From a virus: a stretch of DNA of 48,621 nt. The stretch is from IMG/VR virus record IMGVR_UViG_3300017708_001831, positions 1 through 48,621 of that record; one strand, 5' to 3'. A program made the translations under genes and the position numbers. Below, one piece after another: positions 39,201 through 47,345 of this stretch. The notes beneath the pieces were generated by a model. It made no database searches and had not been told where the DNA came from. It saw nothing but the letters and a program-made list of their open reading frames with translations. Each line of letters starts with the position of its first letter. Position 1 is the stretch's first letter.

Positions 39201-40543
39201 ACGCTGTTGAGAGTTCTGCTGTTAGTGATGCATTCCCCAATACAACCCCAACATACACAACATCCGAAAGAAGAATTCGCATGATTCATACGAACCATGC
39301 TATGCATAGTTTGAGTAATAATGTTTCTATTGCTGGTGTAACTAGTGAAGTAAGTTCTACGGTTCTATCTTCCTCTATCTCAGCAACAGATACTACTATT
39401 AATGTGAATGATGCTACTGCTTTCCATAGAATTATTAATGGTGCTGCAATTAGTAGCAGTAATGTTGGTTATATTAGGGTGTATGGTCCTGGTCCTTCGG
39501 GAGAAATTGGCATCGACTTCCCATTAGATTTTGAAGGAGATCCATTTGAAATCATGTCTTATGAAGCAATTAGCGGTGATGGTAAGACTATTACAATCAC
39601 TGAGAGGGGTCTTGATGGAACAACAGCAGCTTCTTTCAATGATGAGTCTATCGTAGAGTGTTATAATCTTGATGGCATTCCGCTAACAGAGATTAACAAA
39701 ACTCATACTGCTATTTTAAATCCAACTCTCGACACATATGATGTTGCAACAACTTCCATCGGTTCTAGAGGAATCAGATCTGGTGGTGAGGGTGTGCAGG
39801 CTACGCAAAACGTTCAATATGAACAATTTGCACCTCAGATTCAGAAGATGCTTCTACCTGGTACAAACATTACCGCAAGAGTTAATACTGTTACAGGCAC
39901 ATCAATCAATGATGGTGTGAATCTGACTCAGGCTTCTTTTGCGAACACTGGAGAGTTTTATGATATTCTCTTAGATGAGGATAACTATTTCAACACTCCT
40001 CAGATTATTTGTTCCAGCATTAATGAATCCTCAGAATTGTCTGGTGGAAAGTCATTTAGAATGGATCTAGCACTTACGAGTGAAACTGATAATGTCTCGC
40101 CAGTTATTGACCTTGATAGATTCTCGTTGCTAACAACAACAAATAGAATCAACAAACCATCAAACGTCAATGCAGCACTTGTTTCTGTTGGTGATGAGCA
40201 TGAGGCATGTTATATTACCAAGATTGCTACGCTAACAAATCCATCTGGTTCTATTAAGTTAATCTTTGCAGGTTTGCGTCCACCTGATACTCTGATTAAA
40301 CCACTATATAGAGTGTTACCAACTGGTTCTAGCGATCCAATTGAATCTTTCGGTTGGACATATTTCCCAGTAGATGACGCACTAATTCCTGCAACAAATG
40401 AAGAAGGATTCTTTGAGGATTATGAATATGAAGTTTCTGGATTAGATTTCCAGCAGTATCAGATTAAAATCCTCCTCATCTCCCCCAACCAGGCAGATGT
40501 TCCTCAAATTCAGGACTTTAGAGCAATTGCACTCGCTATCTAA
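33266..40543 (+). CDS. DUF4815-type large tail/baseplate protein with arginine-rich insert
   Basis: The 2425-residue product starts with PYYDDFDKDKNFYKVLFRPG and then QARELTTMQSVLQNQVENVG, the hallmark of DUF4815 proteins found in tailed phages. The N-terminal 350 residues or so include YIQPGVYFIRGYFVDVAYQT and IGPGTAYVRGYRVKTLSPTY. Residues 1318-1391 are an insert with 20 Arg and no Lys in 74 residues. At about residue 1640 comes WWDPLAQSFINDIPGGIFVT, followed by a region (QIRTMENGYPT, FVLFSDSNEYQVWISRMGE) typical of the C-terminal part of this family. Later segments repeat short 'GETITG'-type beta units. It starts inside the stop codon of gp8. A wedge or adhesin role, perhaps in the place of T4 gp10, is inference. 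Confidence 0.75.
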   Translation: MAQNTNLNVTPYYDDFDKDKNFYKVLFRPGFPIQARELTTMQSVLQNQVENVGQHLFKDGAMVIPGQVGYDLSVSAIMLQESFLGADVELYRSQLEGRIIEGLSTGVKAKVLFTISDTVSDKGYITLYVKYIESGGDGGTVETFQDNEQLVTNTEITFGTTLIEIGSPFAQLLPTNSLQKGSVAYIQPGVYFIRGYFVDVAYQTVLLDQYGTTPKYRVGLEILESIVTPEDDLSLNDNAAGTSNYAAPGSHRFRITANLIKKLLTDEADKDFIELLRINGSKVEKLVDRSAYDELEKSLALRTYEESGDYTVVDFTVEMRENLNDNFNNGVYEAGDTTSSGAVPSDDLYSVEIGPGTAYVRGYRVKTLSPTYIDLRKPRDTDSAQNVISPFTLGNKCILENVYGFLNTSGATITNAYQTIELRDTFTASQGTAQGNVLGFARSCVLEHLDDPDNVYGTEDDRYALHIFDVQMFTVLELASAQTISAGSLLVGLNTGAKGYLVSGISSADHLQLYQVEGVFQKGEVLTLDGLQLDTIEETYVYQFSDVRQIVGRDETTTAVEFTSDVVLTDVKTLQGQTFTYDATGAAEKITGLNSNFASDLRSGDRIFFNTTQYVDVDIVTPAALSTSNPSTIFDFADQVVNVTPGAGAAAPTAGDYTVLTRKRSRLDGLDNANLFTKLTKPYVNSISDESMIVRRTFDSQTVASNSISITLPENEQFESISESNFTVTVLAGTSGTHAVGDQVTVDTTNTGAVGYTSFTTADRTTLQVDNLTNITAVKVTATISKNITTRKTKSPVEMFVLKVNKTTANLDKQNYNLLYSNLYGTRIDDTDISLGLTDAYRLHAVYESLDDDDPVLPSITLVEPAFFATGTIVSGKTSLSRARVVGFNSSTLKLSIVYLDGTFQVGETVSGFDSTGAAISAIINDSIGSIELGSKVITDRYELQTGQTEFQYGISRLVRQKGVAAPIRKVKVVIDYYNHSATGDYFGGQSYLNTSYSDVPIYNGRFLSDYLDFRPGVKNLYSGAGSVASPAYVNCSTLDFKSRVYPTSGTPGATLFDIPKIESNFRCDFSWYLARIDKLFLSPDGEFKVIVGKSEEQPSEPDNLQEGMLLATLRHAPYGFDPDEDVIITRSENRRYTMRDIGGLETRLDQVEYYTSLNMLETDTFNVDITDASGKSRLKNGFIVDDFTDHSKSQTTSVDFSASLDFEEGLARASHYTTSVPLEVSETLSLNYQRTGSTGSDDEGAIITLPYVEDTLIEQPYASRVENVNPFNVFAYIGNITLDPASDDWVDTKRLPTKVTNIEGNFQATRQRLNATGRGGFGPIQWGAWRTNWTGRTRRSRTQNSGRRSDWGRGRATDRITTIRTTRRQTRTGIRSRVVPRIDRRSLGDSVVSTSSINWMRSRNVRITAERMKPRTRFYIFFDRKIINDYVTPKVIEVIKDPAVDSRTNSIPFVPGETITGLTSKCKFKCLKPDSWYKGYNPYDDSDLPTSYSSNTDFINHNVWALAMRNGKNSKYYGNMEVGEVLRGKSGAKAVVKDRRHITDRFGSYRGNFFIPEPIKNVNPRWKTGTRTLRMTSQADDTRIPGAVASSGEVEFTAAGTLQRVRENVVAVRNADIVRDTVTQRRTVRTTRTETRQVGWWDPLAQSFINDIPGGIFVTSVEIYFFATDSTIPISMQIRTMENGYPTTSILPFSDVTINPTDIQTSESAAIPTKFTFRAPVYIPQSQEHCFVLFSDSNEYQVWISRMGELEIGGDRTISEQPYAGVLFKSQNATTWTADQYEDMKFKLNRAVFDTTVNSRVTFNNAELLPGNGGYAELPVDSVQTFQPELQLVMNSQTLPYTIGARIYQKTTLAEGTVVKVVDSLAGKLVTITDISGNWVAGSSTGGAITNRVVSSKTTATVVVTGASGDFIVGETITGDSAAAPTAEVITWDSGTNTLTLRYVSTNFDDTTPETITGSQSAKTASISTTVAPVYSGDAVESSAVSDAFPNTTPTYTTSERRIRMIHTNHAMHSLSNNVSIAGVTSEVSSTVLSSSISATDTTINVNDATAFHRIINGAAISSSNVGYIRVYGPGPSGEIGIDFPLDFEGDPFEIMSYEAISGDGKTITITERGLDGTTAASFNDESIVECYNLDGIPLTEINKTHTAILNPTLDTYDVATTSIGSRGIRSGGEGVQATQNVQYEQFAPQIQKMLLPGTNITARVNTVTGTSINDGVNLTQASFANTGEFYDILLDEDNYFNTPQIICSSINESSELSGGKSFRMDLALTSETDNVSPVIDLDRFSLLTTTNRINKPSNVNAALVSVGDEHEACYITKIATLTNPSGSIKLIFAGLRPPDTLIKPLYRVLPTGSSDPIESFGWTYFPVDDALIPATNEEGFFEDYEYEVSGLDFQQYQIKILLISPNQADVPQIQDFRAIALAI

Positions 40544-40545
40544 TT

Positions 40546-40779
40546 ATGAAAGTTCCCGTTGCCGACGCAGACGGTTGGTTTAAAGATACCCGCACTGGTT
40601 CTATCGAGTGCGGGAATGTATCAGAATATGAAAAGTACATGGCATCTCGCCGTGCTGAAGAAATGGAAAAAGCAAAAATGCAAGCTTTACAAAATGAAGT
40701 TTCTGAGTTAAAATCTGATATGAGTGATATCAAATCACTCTTACTAACGTTAGTCCAAAATACTGAAAAAACATCATGA
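40546..40779 (+). CDS. Small coiled-coil protein (77 residues)
   Basis: It starts two bases after the stop of the DUF4815-type gene. The first 30 residues (VPVADADGWFKDTRTGSIEC) look like a folded head. Residues 35-75 are a likely coiled coil: EEMEKAKMQALQNEVSELK, then DMSDIKSLLLTLV. It overlaps the next gene by four bases (ATGA). I associate a similar pair of small proteins with this place in marine T4-like phages, but know of no function. A head plus coiled coil placed between a tail protein and a fibre would suit an attachment or assembly factor. Confidence 0.7.
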   Translation: MKVPVADADGWFKDTRTGSIECGNVSEYEKYMASRRAEEMEKAKMQALQNEVSELKSDMSDIKSLLLTLVQNTEKTS

Positions 40780-41006
40780 CTATTGAACAAGTCCCCCAAA
40801 CTGACATGCTCACGCAATTCAAAGAGCGTTTTCAATCGCTGGTTGCTGAGAACCAACAACTTGCTGCAAAAATCAAAGAGAATGAAACAACTGCTTTGAA
40901 GTTGCAAGGGGCTATTGAAACACTAGAATATTATAATCCTCAGGAGGCAGAGACCGCTTCCCAACCTCCTGAAGAAGAAGATACTGCAGAAGCAGCAGCA
41001 GAATAA
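40776..41006 (+). CDS. Small coiled-coil protein with acidic tail (76 residues)
   Basis: The start overlaps the stop of the preceding gene by four bases (ATGA), which points to coupled translation. Residues 10-52 form a likely coiled coil (MLTQFKERFQSLVAENQQLA and the next heptads up to ALKLQGAIETLEYYN). The last 22 residues are acidic and alanine-rich (EEEDTAEAAAE). It is the last gene before the terminator at 41009. It may pair with the 77-residue coiled-coil protein upstream; I do not recognise a named family. Confidence 0.7.
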   Translation: MTIEQVPQTDMLTQFKERFQSLVAENQQLAAKIKENETTALKLQGAIETLEYYNPQEAETASQPPEEEDTAEAAAE

Positions 41007-41008
41007 CT

Positions 41009-41032
41009 AAGAGGGGCACCGTCCCCTTTTTT
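41009..41032 (+). terminator. Intrinsic terminator after the gp8-DUF4815 unit
   Basis: AAGAGGGG (41009-41016), a six-base loop, and CCCCTTTT (41023-41030) form an 8-base stem with one G-U pair, continuing into a run of six T (41027-41032). It lies two bases after the stop of the 76-residue gene and six bases before a late promoter box, so it separates two transcription units. It is the clearest terminator in the window. Confidence 0.8.
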
Positions 41033-41038
41033 ATTACG

Positions 41039-41046
41039 CATAAATA
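41039..41046 (+). promoter_or_regulatory. T4-late-type promoter box (CATAAATA) before the fibre gene
   Basis: CATAAATA lies just after the terminator and 38 bases before the fibre ATG at 41085. A late unit of fibre, gp13 and gp14 would start here. Confidence 0.65.
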
Positions 41047-41084
41047 ACTTGGAAGCATAATCTCAATCGAGTTGTCTGTAAACA

Positions 41085-44000
41085 ATGGCAAATAGAATAC
41101 AATTAAGACGCGGTGGGGCTCAGGAATGGGCAAACGCGAATCCAACTCTTGCTCAAGGTGAGTTAGGCATTGAACTTGACACTGGTCGTTTTAAAATCGG
41201 TGACGGTGTTTCTGCTTGGAACACTCTGAGATACGAACGTCCTGTTGAGTCTACTTCCAATACGGCAAACACTCTTGTACAAAGAGATAGTGATGGTAAC
41301 TTCTCTGCAGGTACTATTACTGCAACTTTAATTGGTAATTCTTCTACTGCTGCACGTTTAGCATCTACAAGACAGATTCAGTTATCTCAAGATATTACTG
41401 CTTCTGGTGTTTTTGATGGTTCTGCAAACCTAAACCTTAATGCAGAATTGACTCTTGTTTCAACTCTTCCACATTATGATGGAACTGGAACTCCTTCAGC
41501 AACATACACTTCTGTTACTGTAGACGCTAAGGGACGTATTATTAATGCTTCAAATCCATCAACTCTTGCTGATTATAATCTTGACGGCACCGTAGAAGGT
41601 CAATCTGCACAAGCATATGATCTAGACCTTGCTGCAATTTCTGGTCTGACCACCACTGGTATTATTTCTAGAACTTCTGGTGGCAATGCGGCAACCAGAA
41701 CTATTACTGGTACTGCAACTAGAATCGCTATTAACGATGGTGCTGGTATTACAGGCAACCCAACAATTGACCTTATTGTTACTGCAGTTGTCCCTGGTGA
41801 TTACAATACCGAGTCATTAACATCAGTATCTGGTGTTGGTGGTAACAGCGAACCTTTTGGCACAGAGACTGTAAACGCTACGAAATTTACAGTTGATGCT
41901 TATGGTAGACTAACAAGTTCAACAAACGTACCTATTGCTACTGCTACCGAGGGTAGTAAGTATGCGGCATATGCAGCAGGTACAACATATACTAGATACA
42001 ATATTATTGAAGATAGTAGTAGGGTATATCAAGCAATCACAGGAATCGCTGCAGGTGGTGGCGCTCCAACTCATACTGATGCTACAGATGCTGGTGGGTG
42101 GAGATATCTTGGTGCAGCAGCAGTAGAGCAGAAAGGACTTGCTTCTTTTGCACAAGAAGATTTTGATGTTGACAGCAACGGACATGTAACTATTGCTGCT
42201 GTTGGTGTAGATAATACACAATTACAAAATAATAGAATTTCTTTTGCTGATGGAAATACAAAAGAAGATTTTGAACTGGATCAAGAACTTACTGCAACCT
42301 CTGGATACAGAGGATTCAATTATCTTAACTATCTTAAAGTTAATGACACGAGCGGTAATCTTCTGTTTGGCGCTAATAATACGGGGGACAGCGGAGCTGG
42401 CGAACTTGATGTTAATGTACGGTCGTATTTCTCTGACCCTGACATTACTCTTGACGGTACTGTTGCTCAGACACTGGATAAGACTGGGGATGGTAACCTT
42501 ACCTTCCAGTTAACTCAAAACGCTACAACTGCTAGATTCCTCAATATCACCTCAACCAATGCTGGTGCTGGTAATGCATATGTTGTTATCACTGGAGACG
42601 ACATAGTTGATATCAAGGCAACTGACGCAGCAGGTAAAGTTTGGGTCGAAGGTGCAAGATTCCAAGATAACTACATCGCATCATCGGATGCGACGATGAA
42701 TCTTGACCCTGGCGATGACCGTGCTGTAAGTGGTCTGGTCCGTGTCTGGGGTGACTTGCAAGTTGATGGTGTAACAACAACTGTAAACAGCGCAACTTTA
42801 CAGGTCGATGACCCTATCATCACTCTTGGTGGAGACACTGCTCCTGTAGCTGATGATAATAAAGATCGTGGTGTTGAGTTTAGGTATTATGATACTCAAG
42901 CACGCTTAGGTTTCTATGGTTGGGATACTAACTATACCGACTTAGCTGGTCATGGTGGTGGTTATAGTTTCCTCCATGCTGCTACAAATACTGCTGAAGT
43001 TTTTACTGGTACTGCTTCTGGTATCATTGCAGGTAACGTAAAACTTACATCTGGCACTAATTCAACTACTAATACAACTGGCGACTTGGTAGTTGCTGGT
43101 GGTGTTGGTATTACTCAGGATGTAAACATCGGTGGTCTGCTAGATGTTGATGGTACACTCCGTGCTAATAGCACTTCTCGCTTCGACGATACGATGGTGC
43201 TCCGTGGTGCTTCTAAGTCACTACAATTCCAGAATGGTGCAGGCACGGTTAAGTCTGAGATTCATACTACTACAGGTAATGCAGAGTTTGGTGGTGTTGT
43301 AACAGTTACTGGTGCTTGTGATTTTAATAGCACATTGAATGTTCTCAGTTCTGTCCACTTTGAAGCAACTGATGAACCCACATTCGCATTGAATGGTAGT
43401 AGTGGTCTTTGGGAAATTCAATCTAATGATTATGGTTCATTCCGATTTGATGGTGGTGGATATATTGCTGGCGACTTTATGTTCGACAGCGACGTTGTTA
43501 TCAACGGTACTATTCTTCAGAAAGAATCTGCTACAGAAGACTTCAACGAGCAAAACTTCCTGAGAGTTCGTCGTAAGTTTGAATCTGGATCTGTCCAGGC
43601 TCTAACACCCAACTATGCTTTACATTCTTCCTCAAACGCTAGAATCTTTGGTGGTGCTGGTATTGGCACTAGTCTTCATATCGGCGGCACAGATGCCAGC
43701 CAAGGTTTGTTTATTGGTAAGAAAAGTAATAGTGATACAGTCAAGTTCTCTGTCCTAGGTGCATCTGGTAATACTGATATTGAAGGTACTCTCAATGTTG
43801 AGGGTGAAGTTACTATTCAAGATAGCGTAATCATCAACGCTGCTAATGAAAACTTCAAGATTCAAAACGGATCTGCAGTTGATAAGTTTACAGTTGATAC
43901 TGATAATGGCAACACCTTAATTGAAGGGACATTAAATGTTAATGGCACTGTCGATGTTGATGCAGACTTTGCAGTTAGAAACGGAACAACGGATAAATTC

Positions 44001-47000
44001 TTTGTTGATAATGTAACTGGTAATACTGATATCCAAGGCACATTAGATGTCAACGGTGCAACTGAGATTACAAATACTCTGGATGTCAGCAACGCTGTCA
44101 CATTCGACCAGACACTGTTAGTCCAAGGCAACTCTGAGTTTAACGGCACTGTTGATGTTGATGCCAACTTCGCTGTAAGAAGTGGTAGCACGGATAAGAT
44201 GACCGTTGCCTCTTCTACAGGTAACATTGCAACTGATGGTACATTGGTTGTCCAGGGTCAGACAACTATCAATGACTCTCTGATTGTTGATGCTGCTAAC
44301 GAAGTCTTCTCTATCAGAAACGGATCTGCTGTTGAGAAGTTTGGTGTTGATGCTGATAACGGCAATACAAATATTGTTGGTACATTAACTGTTGGTGATC
44401 CAACTCAAATTAATGACACCTTTAGTGTCACTGATATTGTAACATTCACAAAAAATACTCAACAAACTCTAACTGGTTCCTATTCTGCAGATGGTGCAGT
44501 CCGTCTGACAGGTGGTGCTGCTATTGGTAAGAATCTTGCAGTTAGTGGTGACGCTAGAGTTTATGGTGGCACTGAATTAACAGGTGCTCTAGACCTTAAT
44601 AACAGTGCAGACATTTCTGGCAATTTGGTAACTCACGGCAACGTTACTATTAATGCTAATAATAAGTCATTCAAAATTCAGACCAACAGTGCTGTTGATA
44701 AGTTTACTGTTGATACTGATAACGGCAATACTGATATTCGTGGCACTCTGGACATCGGTGGTGATGTAACTGCTGAGTCTGACCTTACTATTACTGGAAA
44801 TCTGACTGTCAATGGAACAACAACTACTGTCAATTCTACGGTCACAACTCTCGATGACCCTATTATTACTGTGGGTGGTGACACAGCACCAACGTCTAAC
44901 GACGCTAAAGATCGTGGTGTTGAATTCCGTTATTACGACGGCTCTGCGAAAATTGGTTTCTTCGGATACGACAGATCCACCAGCGAATTCGCATTCCTAA
45001 CAAGTGCATCTAACTCCTCTGAAGTTCTTACTGGCACAGACGGTGACCTTCGTGCTGGTAGTCTGAATCTTACTGGTGCTGGAACATCTCTTGATGTTGA
45101 TGCAAATGCCAACATTGATGGCACCTTGACTGTTGATGGTCAAATCATCTCTCAAGTTTCTTCTGGTCCTGCTTTAGTTATTCCTACCACTAACAAGATT
45201 AACAATCTTAATGCAGACTTATTAGATGGGTTAACAACTGCAACTGCTGCAACTGTTTCTACAATTGTCGCTCGTGACTCTTCTGGAGACTTTGCTGCAA
45301 ATGAGATTACGATGGTAACATCGACAGTTAGTGGAGCAGCAACAGTCGGTACAACTCTTGGAGTTACTGGTGCAACAACTCTGAGTTCTACACTTGGAGT
45401 TACTAATGCAACAACACTTAGTAGTACCTTAGCAGTCACTGGTATTACGACTCTTACTGGTCTTCTGAATGCTAATGGTGGCATTGCAGTTGACACTGAT
45501 AACTTTACTGTTAGTGGAACAACTGGTGCAGTTGCAACAGAAAGCACATTAACTGTTGGCAGCACTTCTGATTTTACAGGTGCTATTACAGCGAGTGGCG
45601 GAGTTATTGGTGATATCACTGGTAATTTGGTTGCTGCTATTTCTACTGGTAAGACCTTTAACCCAGAAACCGATAGTACCTATAACTTAGGTGCTAGTAC
45701 ACTAAGGTGGGCAACTGCATATGTAGATTCACTCAACGCTGGTACATCTATTACAACTGCTGGTACTCTATCTGTAACTAGCACATCCAGTTTCACTGGT
45801 GAAATTAGTGCTAATGGTGGCATTGCTCTTGGTGATACCGATAAAGCAACATTCGGTAATGACGATGACATGCAGATCTACTGGAGTGGAACTCAAAATA
45901 GAATTGATACTACTGGTCCTCTATCGATTAGAAATAGTGATGCCTCTGGTATTTCATTCTATGATGAAGATAATACCAACTTCATGTTTAAAGCATTGCC
46001 TCTTGGTGCAATCGAACTTTATCATAATGGCACAAAGACATTTGAAACAACTGCAACAGGTGCAACCCTTACAGGTGTTCTGGTTGCAACATCTCTGACT
46101 GGTAATGTCACAGGTGATGTAACTGGTACAGTTTCTAGTATCGCAAACCATAGTACTACTAATCTTACAGAGGGAACCAACCTTTATTACACAGATGAGC
46201 GTGTTGATGACAGGGTTAATGCTCTGGTTGTTGCAGGTACAGGTATTACTAAGGCATACAATGACACAGCAGGCACCTATACGCTTACTGTAACGCAAGC
46301 AGACATCGATACTGACAATGTAACCGAAGGTTCCACAAACCTCTTTACAACCGCTGCTAGGACCCGTACACACTTCACATATGGTACAGGTATTGAACTT
46401 AGCGGTGCAGGTGCTCTGAGTGTCACTCAGTCGGACATTAATACCGACAATGTAACCGAAGGTTCTACTAATATCTTCTACACAGAAGCAAGATTTGATA
46501 CAAGTCTTGGAACTAAAGATACTTCAGATCTTTCTGAAGGAACTAATCAATATTACACCGAGGCAAGGGTTCAAGATAAACTTGATAATGCCTTTGCTCA
46601 ACTTAGTGCAATGCTCAACAACCTTGCAACCTCTACCACTCTGACATTGAATCTTTCTGGTGACCCCACACCTGGTGAAGTTGTTACCCTGTCGATTGCA
46701 AATAATGGAGGTGGTGGATTCACCAGCTTGGGAAACCCAAATGGAACTATAACTGCACTGGCAACTACTGGTGGTAGTGGTACTGGTTTAGGTGTTGATG
46801 TTGTAATTTCAGGTAATGTTATCACTAGTGCTAGTGTTAATGGTGGTGGTGGTAATTATCTCAATGGTGAGACAGTAACAATCGTTAACCCCAATGCTGG
46901 TGAAGTATTATCACTGAACCTAGCATCTCTTGCAGGAGGTTCTGGTTATGCAACTGGAACTGCTCTTGCAACAACTGGTAATGGTACTAATTTAACTGTC

Positions 47001-47339
47001 GATATCACTGCCTCTTCTGGTGCAATCACCAATGTTACTATCAACGACGGTGGTACTGGATATAGTATCGGTGACACAATCACTATTGTTCAGGCAGGTG
47101 GAGCAGGTGGTACTGTTGATGTAGCAACTGTTGCTACTGATGCTACTCTCACTCTTACCGACGTTACTACAATGGAAATTGGTTCAACTGTGACAGGTGC
47201 TACCACTGGCACTACAGGAATTATTACTGCTATTGGTTCTACTGCTATCACCGTAGATAATGTTGACGGATTCTTCAAAGTTGGAGAAGTCGTTAGTGCT
47301 AATGATGTTCAATCACTTGTTGTCGATTCATTCGCTTAA
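41085..47339 (+). CDS. Long repetitive tail fibre or whisker-type protein (2084 residues)
   Basis: The N-terminus (MANRIQLRRGGAQEWANANP, then LAQGELGIELDTGRFKIGDG) is the short attachment domain found at the start of many phage fibres, including the Mtd_N type. Residues 293-344 resemble a CBM5/12 sugar-binding module. A block with DDPIITLGGDTAP and KDRGVEFRYYD (562-615) recurs at 1244-1297. Between them lie five units of about 30 residues (924-1225). Near residue 1590 come MQIYWSGTQNRIDTTGPLSI and later IELYHNGTKTFETTATGATL, then TNLYYTDERVDDRVNALVVA. The last 250 residues carry two or three G-x-G-Y-type units. I see no S74-type chaperone at the end. It stands where T4 has wac (fibritin), but it is much longer. 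Confidence 0.72.
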   Translation: MANRIQLRRGGAQEWANANPTLAQGELGIELDTGRFKIGDGVSAWNTLRYERPVESTSNTANTLVQRDSDGNFSAGTITATLIGNSSTAARLASTRQIQLSQDITASGVFDGSANLNLNAELTLVSTLPHYDGTGTPSATYTSVTVDAKGRIINASNPSTLADYNLDGTVEGQSAQAYDLDLAAISGLTTTGIISRTSGGNAATRTITGTATRIAINDGAGITGNPTIDLIVTAVVPGDYNTESLTSVSGVGGNSEPFGTETVNATKFTVDAYGRLTSSTNVPIATATEGSKYAAYAAGTTYTRYNIIEDSSRVYQAITGIAAGGGAPTHTDATDAGGWRYLGAAAVEQKGLASFAQEDFDVDSNGHVTIAAVGVDNTQLQNNRISFADGNTKEDFELDQELTATSGYRGFNYLNYLKVNDTSGNLLFGANNTGDSGAGELDVNVRSYFSDPDITLDGTVAQTLDKTGDGNLTFQLTQNATTARFLNITSTNAGAGNAYVVITGDDIVDIKATDAAGKVWVEGARFQDNYIASSDATMNLDPGDDRAVSGLVRVWGDLQVDGVTTTVNSATLQVDDPIITLGGDTAPVADDNKDRGVEFRYYDTQARLGFYGWDTNYTDLAGHGGGYSFLHAATNTAEVFTGTASGIIAGNVKLTSGTNSTTNTTGDLVVAGGVGITQDVNIGGLLDVDGTLRANSTSRFDDTMVLRGASKSLQFQNGAGTVKSEIHTTTGNAEFGGVVTVTGACDFNSTLNVLSSVHFEATDEPTFALNGSSGLWEIQSNDYGSFRFDGGGYIAGDFMFDSDVVINGTILQKESATEDFNEQNFLRVRRKFESGSVQALTPNYALHSSSNARIFGGAGIGTSLHIGGTDASQGLFIGKKSNSDTVKFSVLGASGNTDIEGTLNVEGEVTIQDSVIINAANENFKIQNGSAVDKFTVDTDNGNTLIEGTLNVNGTVDVDADFAVRNGTTDKFFVDNVTGNTDIQGTLDVNGATEITNTLDVSNAVTFDQTLLVQGNSEFNGTVDVDANFAVRSGSTDKMTVASSTGNIATDGTLVVQGQTTINDSLIVDAANEVFSIRNGSAVEKFGVDADNGNTNIVGTLTVGDPTQINDTFSVTDIVTFTKNTQQTLTGSYSADGAVRLTGGAAIGKNLAVSGDARVYGGTELTGALDLNNSADISGNLVTHGNVTINANNKSFKIQTNSAVDKFTVDTDNGNTDIRGTLDIGGDVTAESDLTITGNLTVNGTTTTVNSTVTTLDDPIITVGGDTAPTSNDAKDRGVEFRYYDGSAKIGFFGYDRSTSEFAFLTSASNSSEVLTGTDGDLRAGSLNLTGAGTSLDVDANANIDGTLTVDGQIISQVSSGPALVIPTTNKINNLNADLLDGLTTATAATVSTIVARDSSGDFAANEITMVTSTVSGAATVGTTLGVTGATTLSSTLGVTNATTLSSTLAVTGITTLTGLLNANGGIAVDTDNFTVSGTTGAVATESTLTVGSTSDFTGAITASGGVIGDITGNLVAAISTGKTFNPETDSTYNLGASTLRWATAYVDSLNAGTSITTAGTLSVTSTSSFTGEISANGGIALGDTDKATFGNDDDMQIYWSGTQNRIDTTGPLSIRNSDASGISFYDEDNTNFMFKALPLGAIELYHNGTKTFETTATGATLTGVLVATSLTGNVTGDVTGTVSSIANHSTTNLTEGTNLYYTDERVDDRVNALVVAGTGITKAYNDTAGTYTLTVTQADIDTDNVTEGSTNLFTTAARTRTHFTYGTGIELSGAGALSVTQSDINTDNVTEGSTNIFYTEARFDTSLGTKDTSDLSEGTNQYYTEARVQDKLDNAFAQLSAMLNNLATSTTLTLNLSGDPTPGEVVTLSIANNGGGGFTSLGNPNGTITALATTGGSGTGLGVDVVISGNVITSASVNGGGGNYLNGETVTIVNPNAGEVLSLNLASLAGGSGYATGTALATTGNGTNLTVDITASSGAITNVTINDGGTGYSIGDTITIVQAGGAGGTVDVATVATDATLTLTDVTTMEIGSTVTGATTGTTGIITAIGSTAITVDNVDGFFKVGEVVSANDVQSLVVDSFA
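43854..44759 (+). repeat. Five fibre repeats of about 30 residues
   Basis: Units read F-[KAS]-[IV]-[RQ]-x-x-S/T-x-x-[DE]-K-[FM]-x-V-D, then a G-N-T-x-I-x-G-T-L-x-V turn: for example FKIQNGSAVDKFTVDTDNGN and FAVRNGTTDKFFVDNVTGNT. The first and last units are nearly identical in protein sequence (NSAVDKFTVDTDNGNT at the end) and share runs of DNA. The pattern suits a triple-stranded beta fibre shaft. Confidence 0.75.
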
Positions 47340-47345
47340 TAAAAT

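Noticed and set aside
43854-44759. Possible CRISPR-like or tandem DNA repeat array
   Set aside because: The repeats are in frame, diverged at third positions and encode a fibre shaft; there are no constant repeats with unique spacers.
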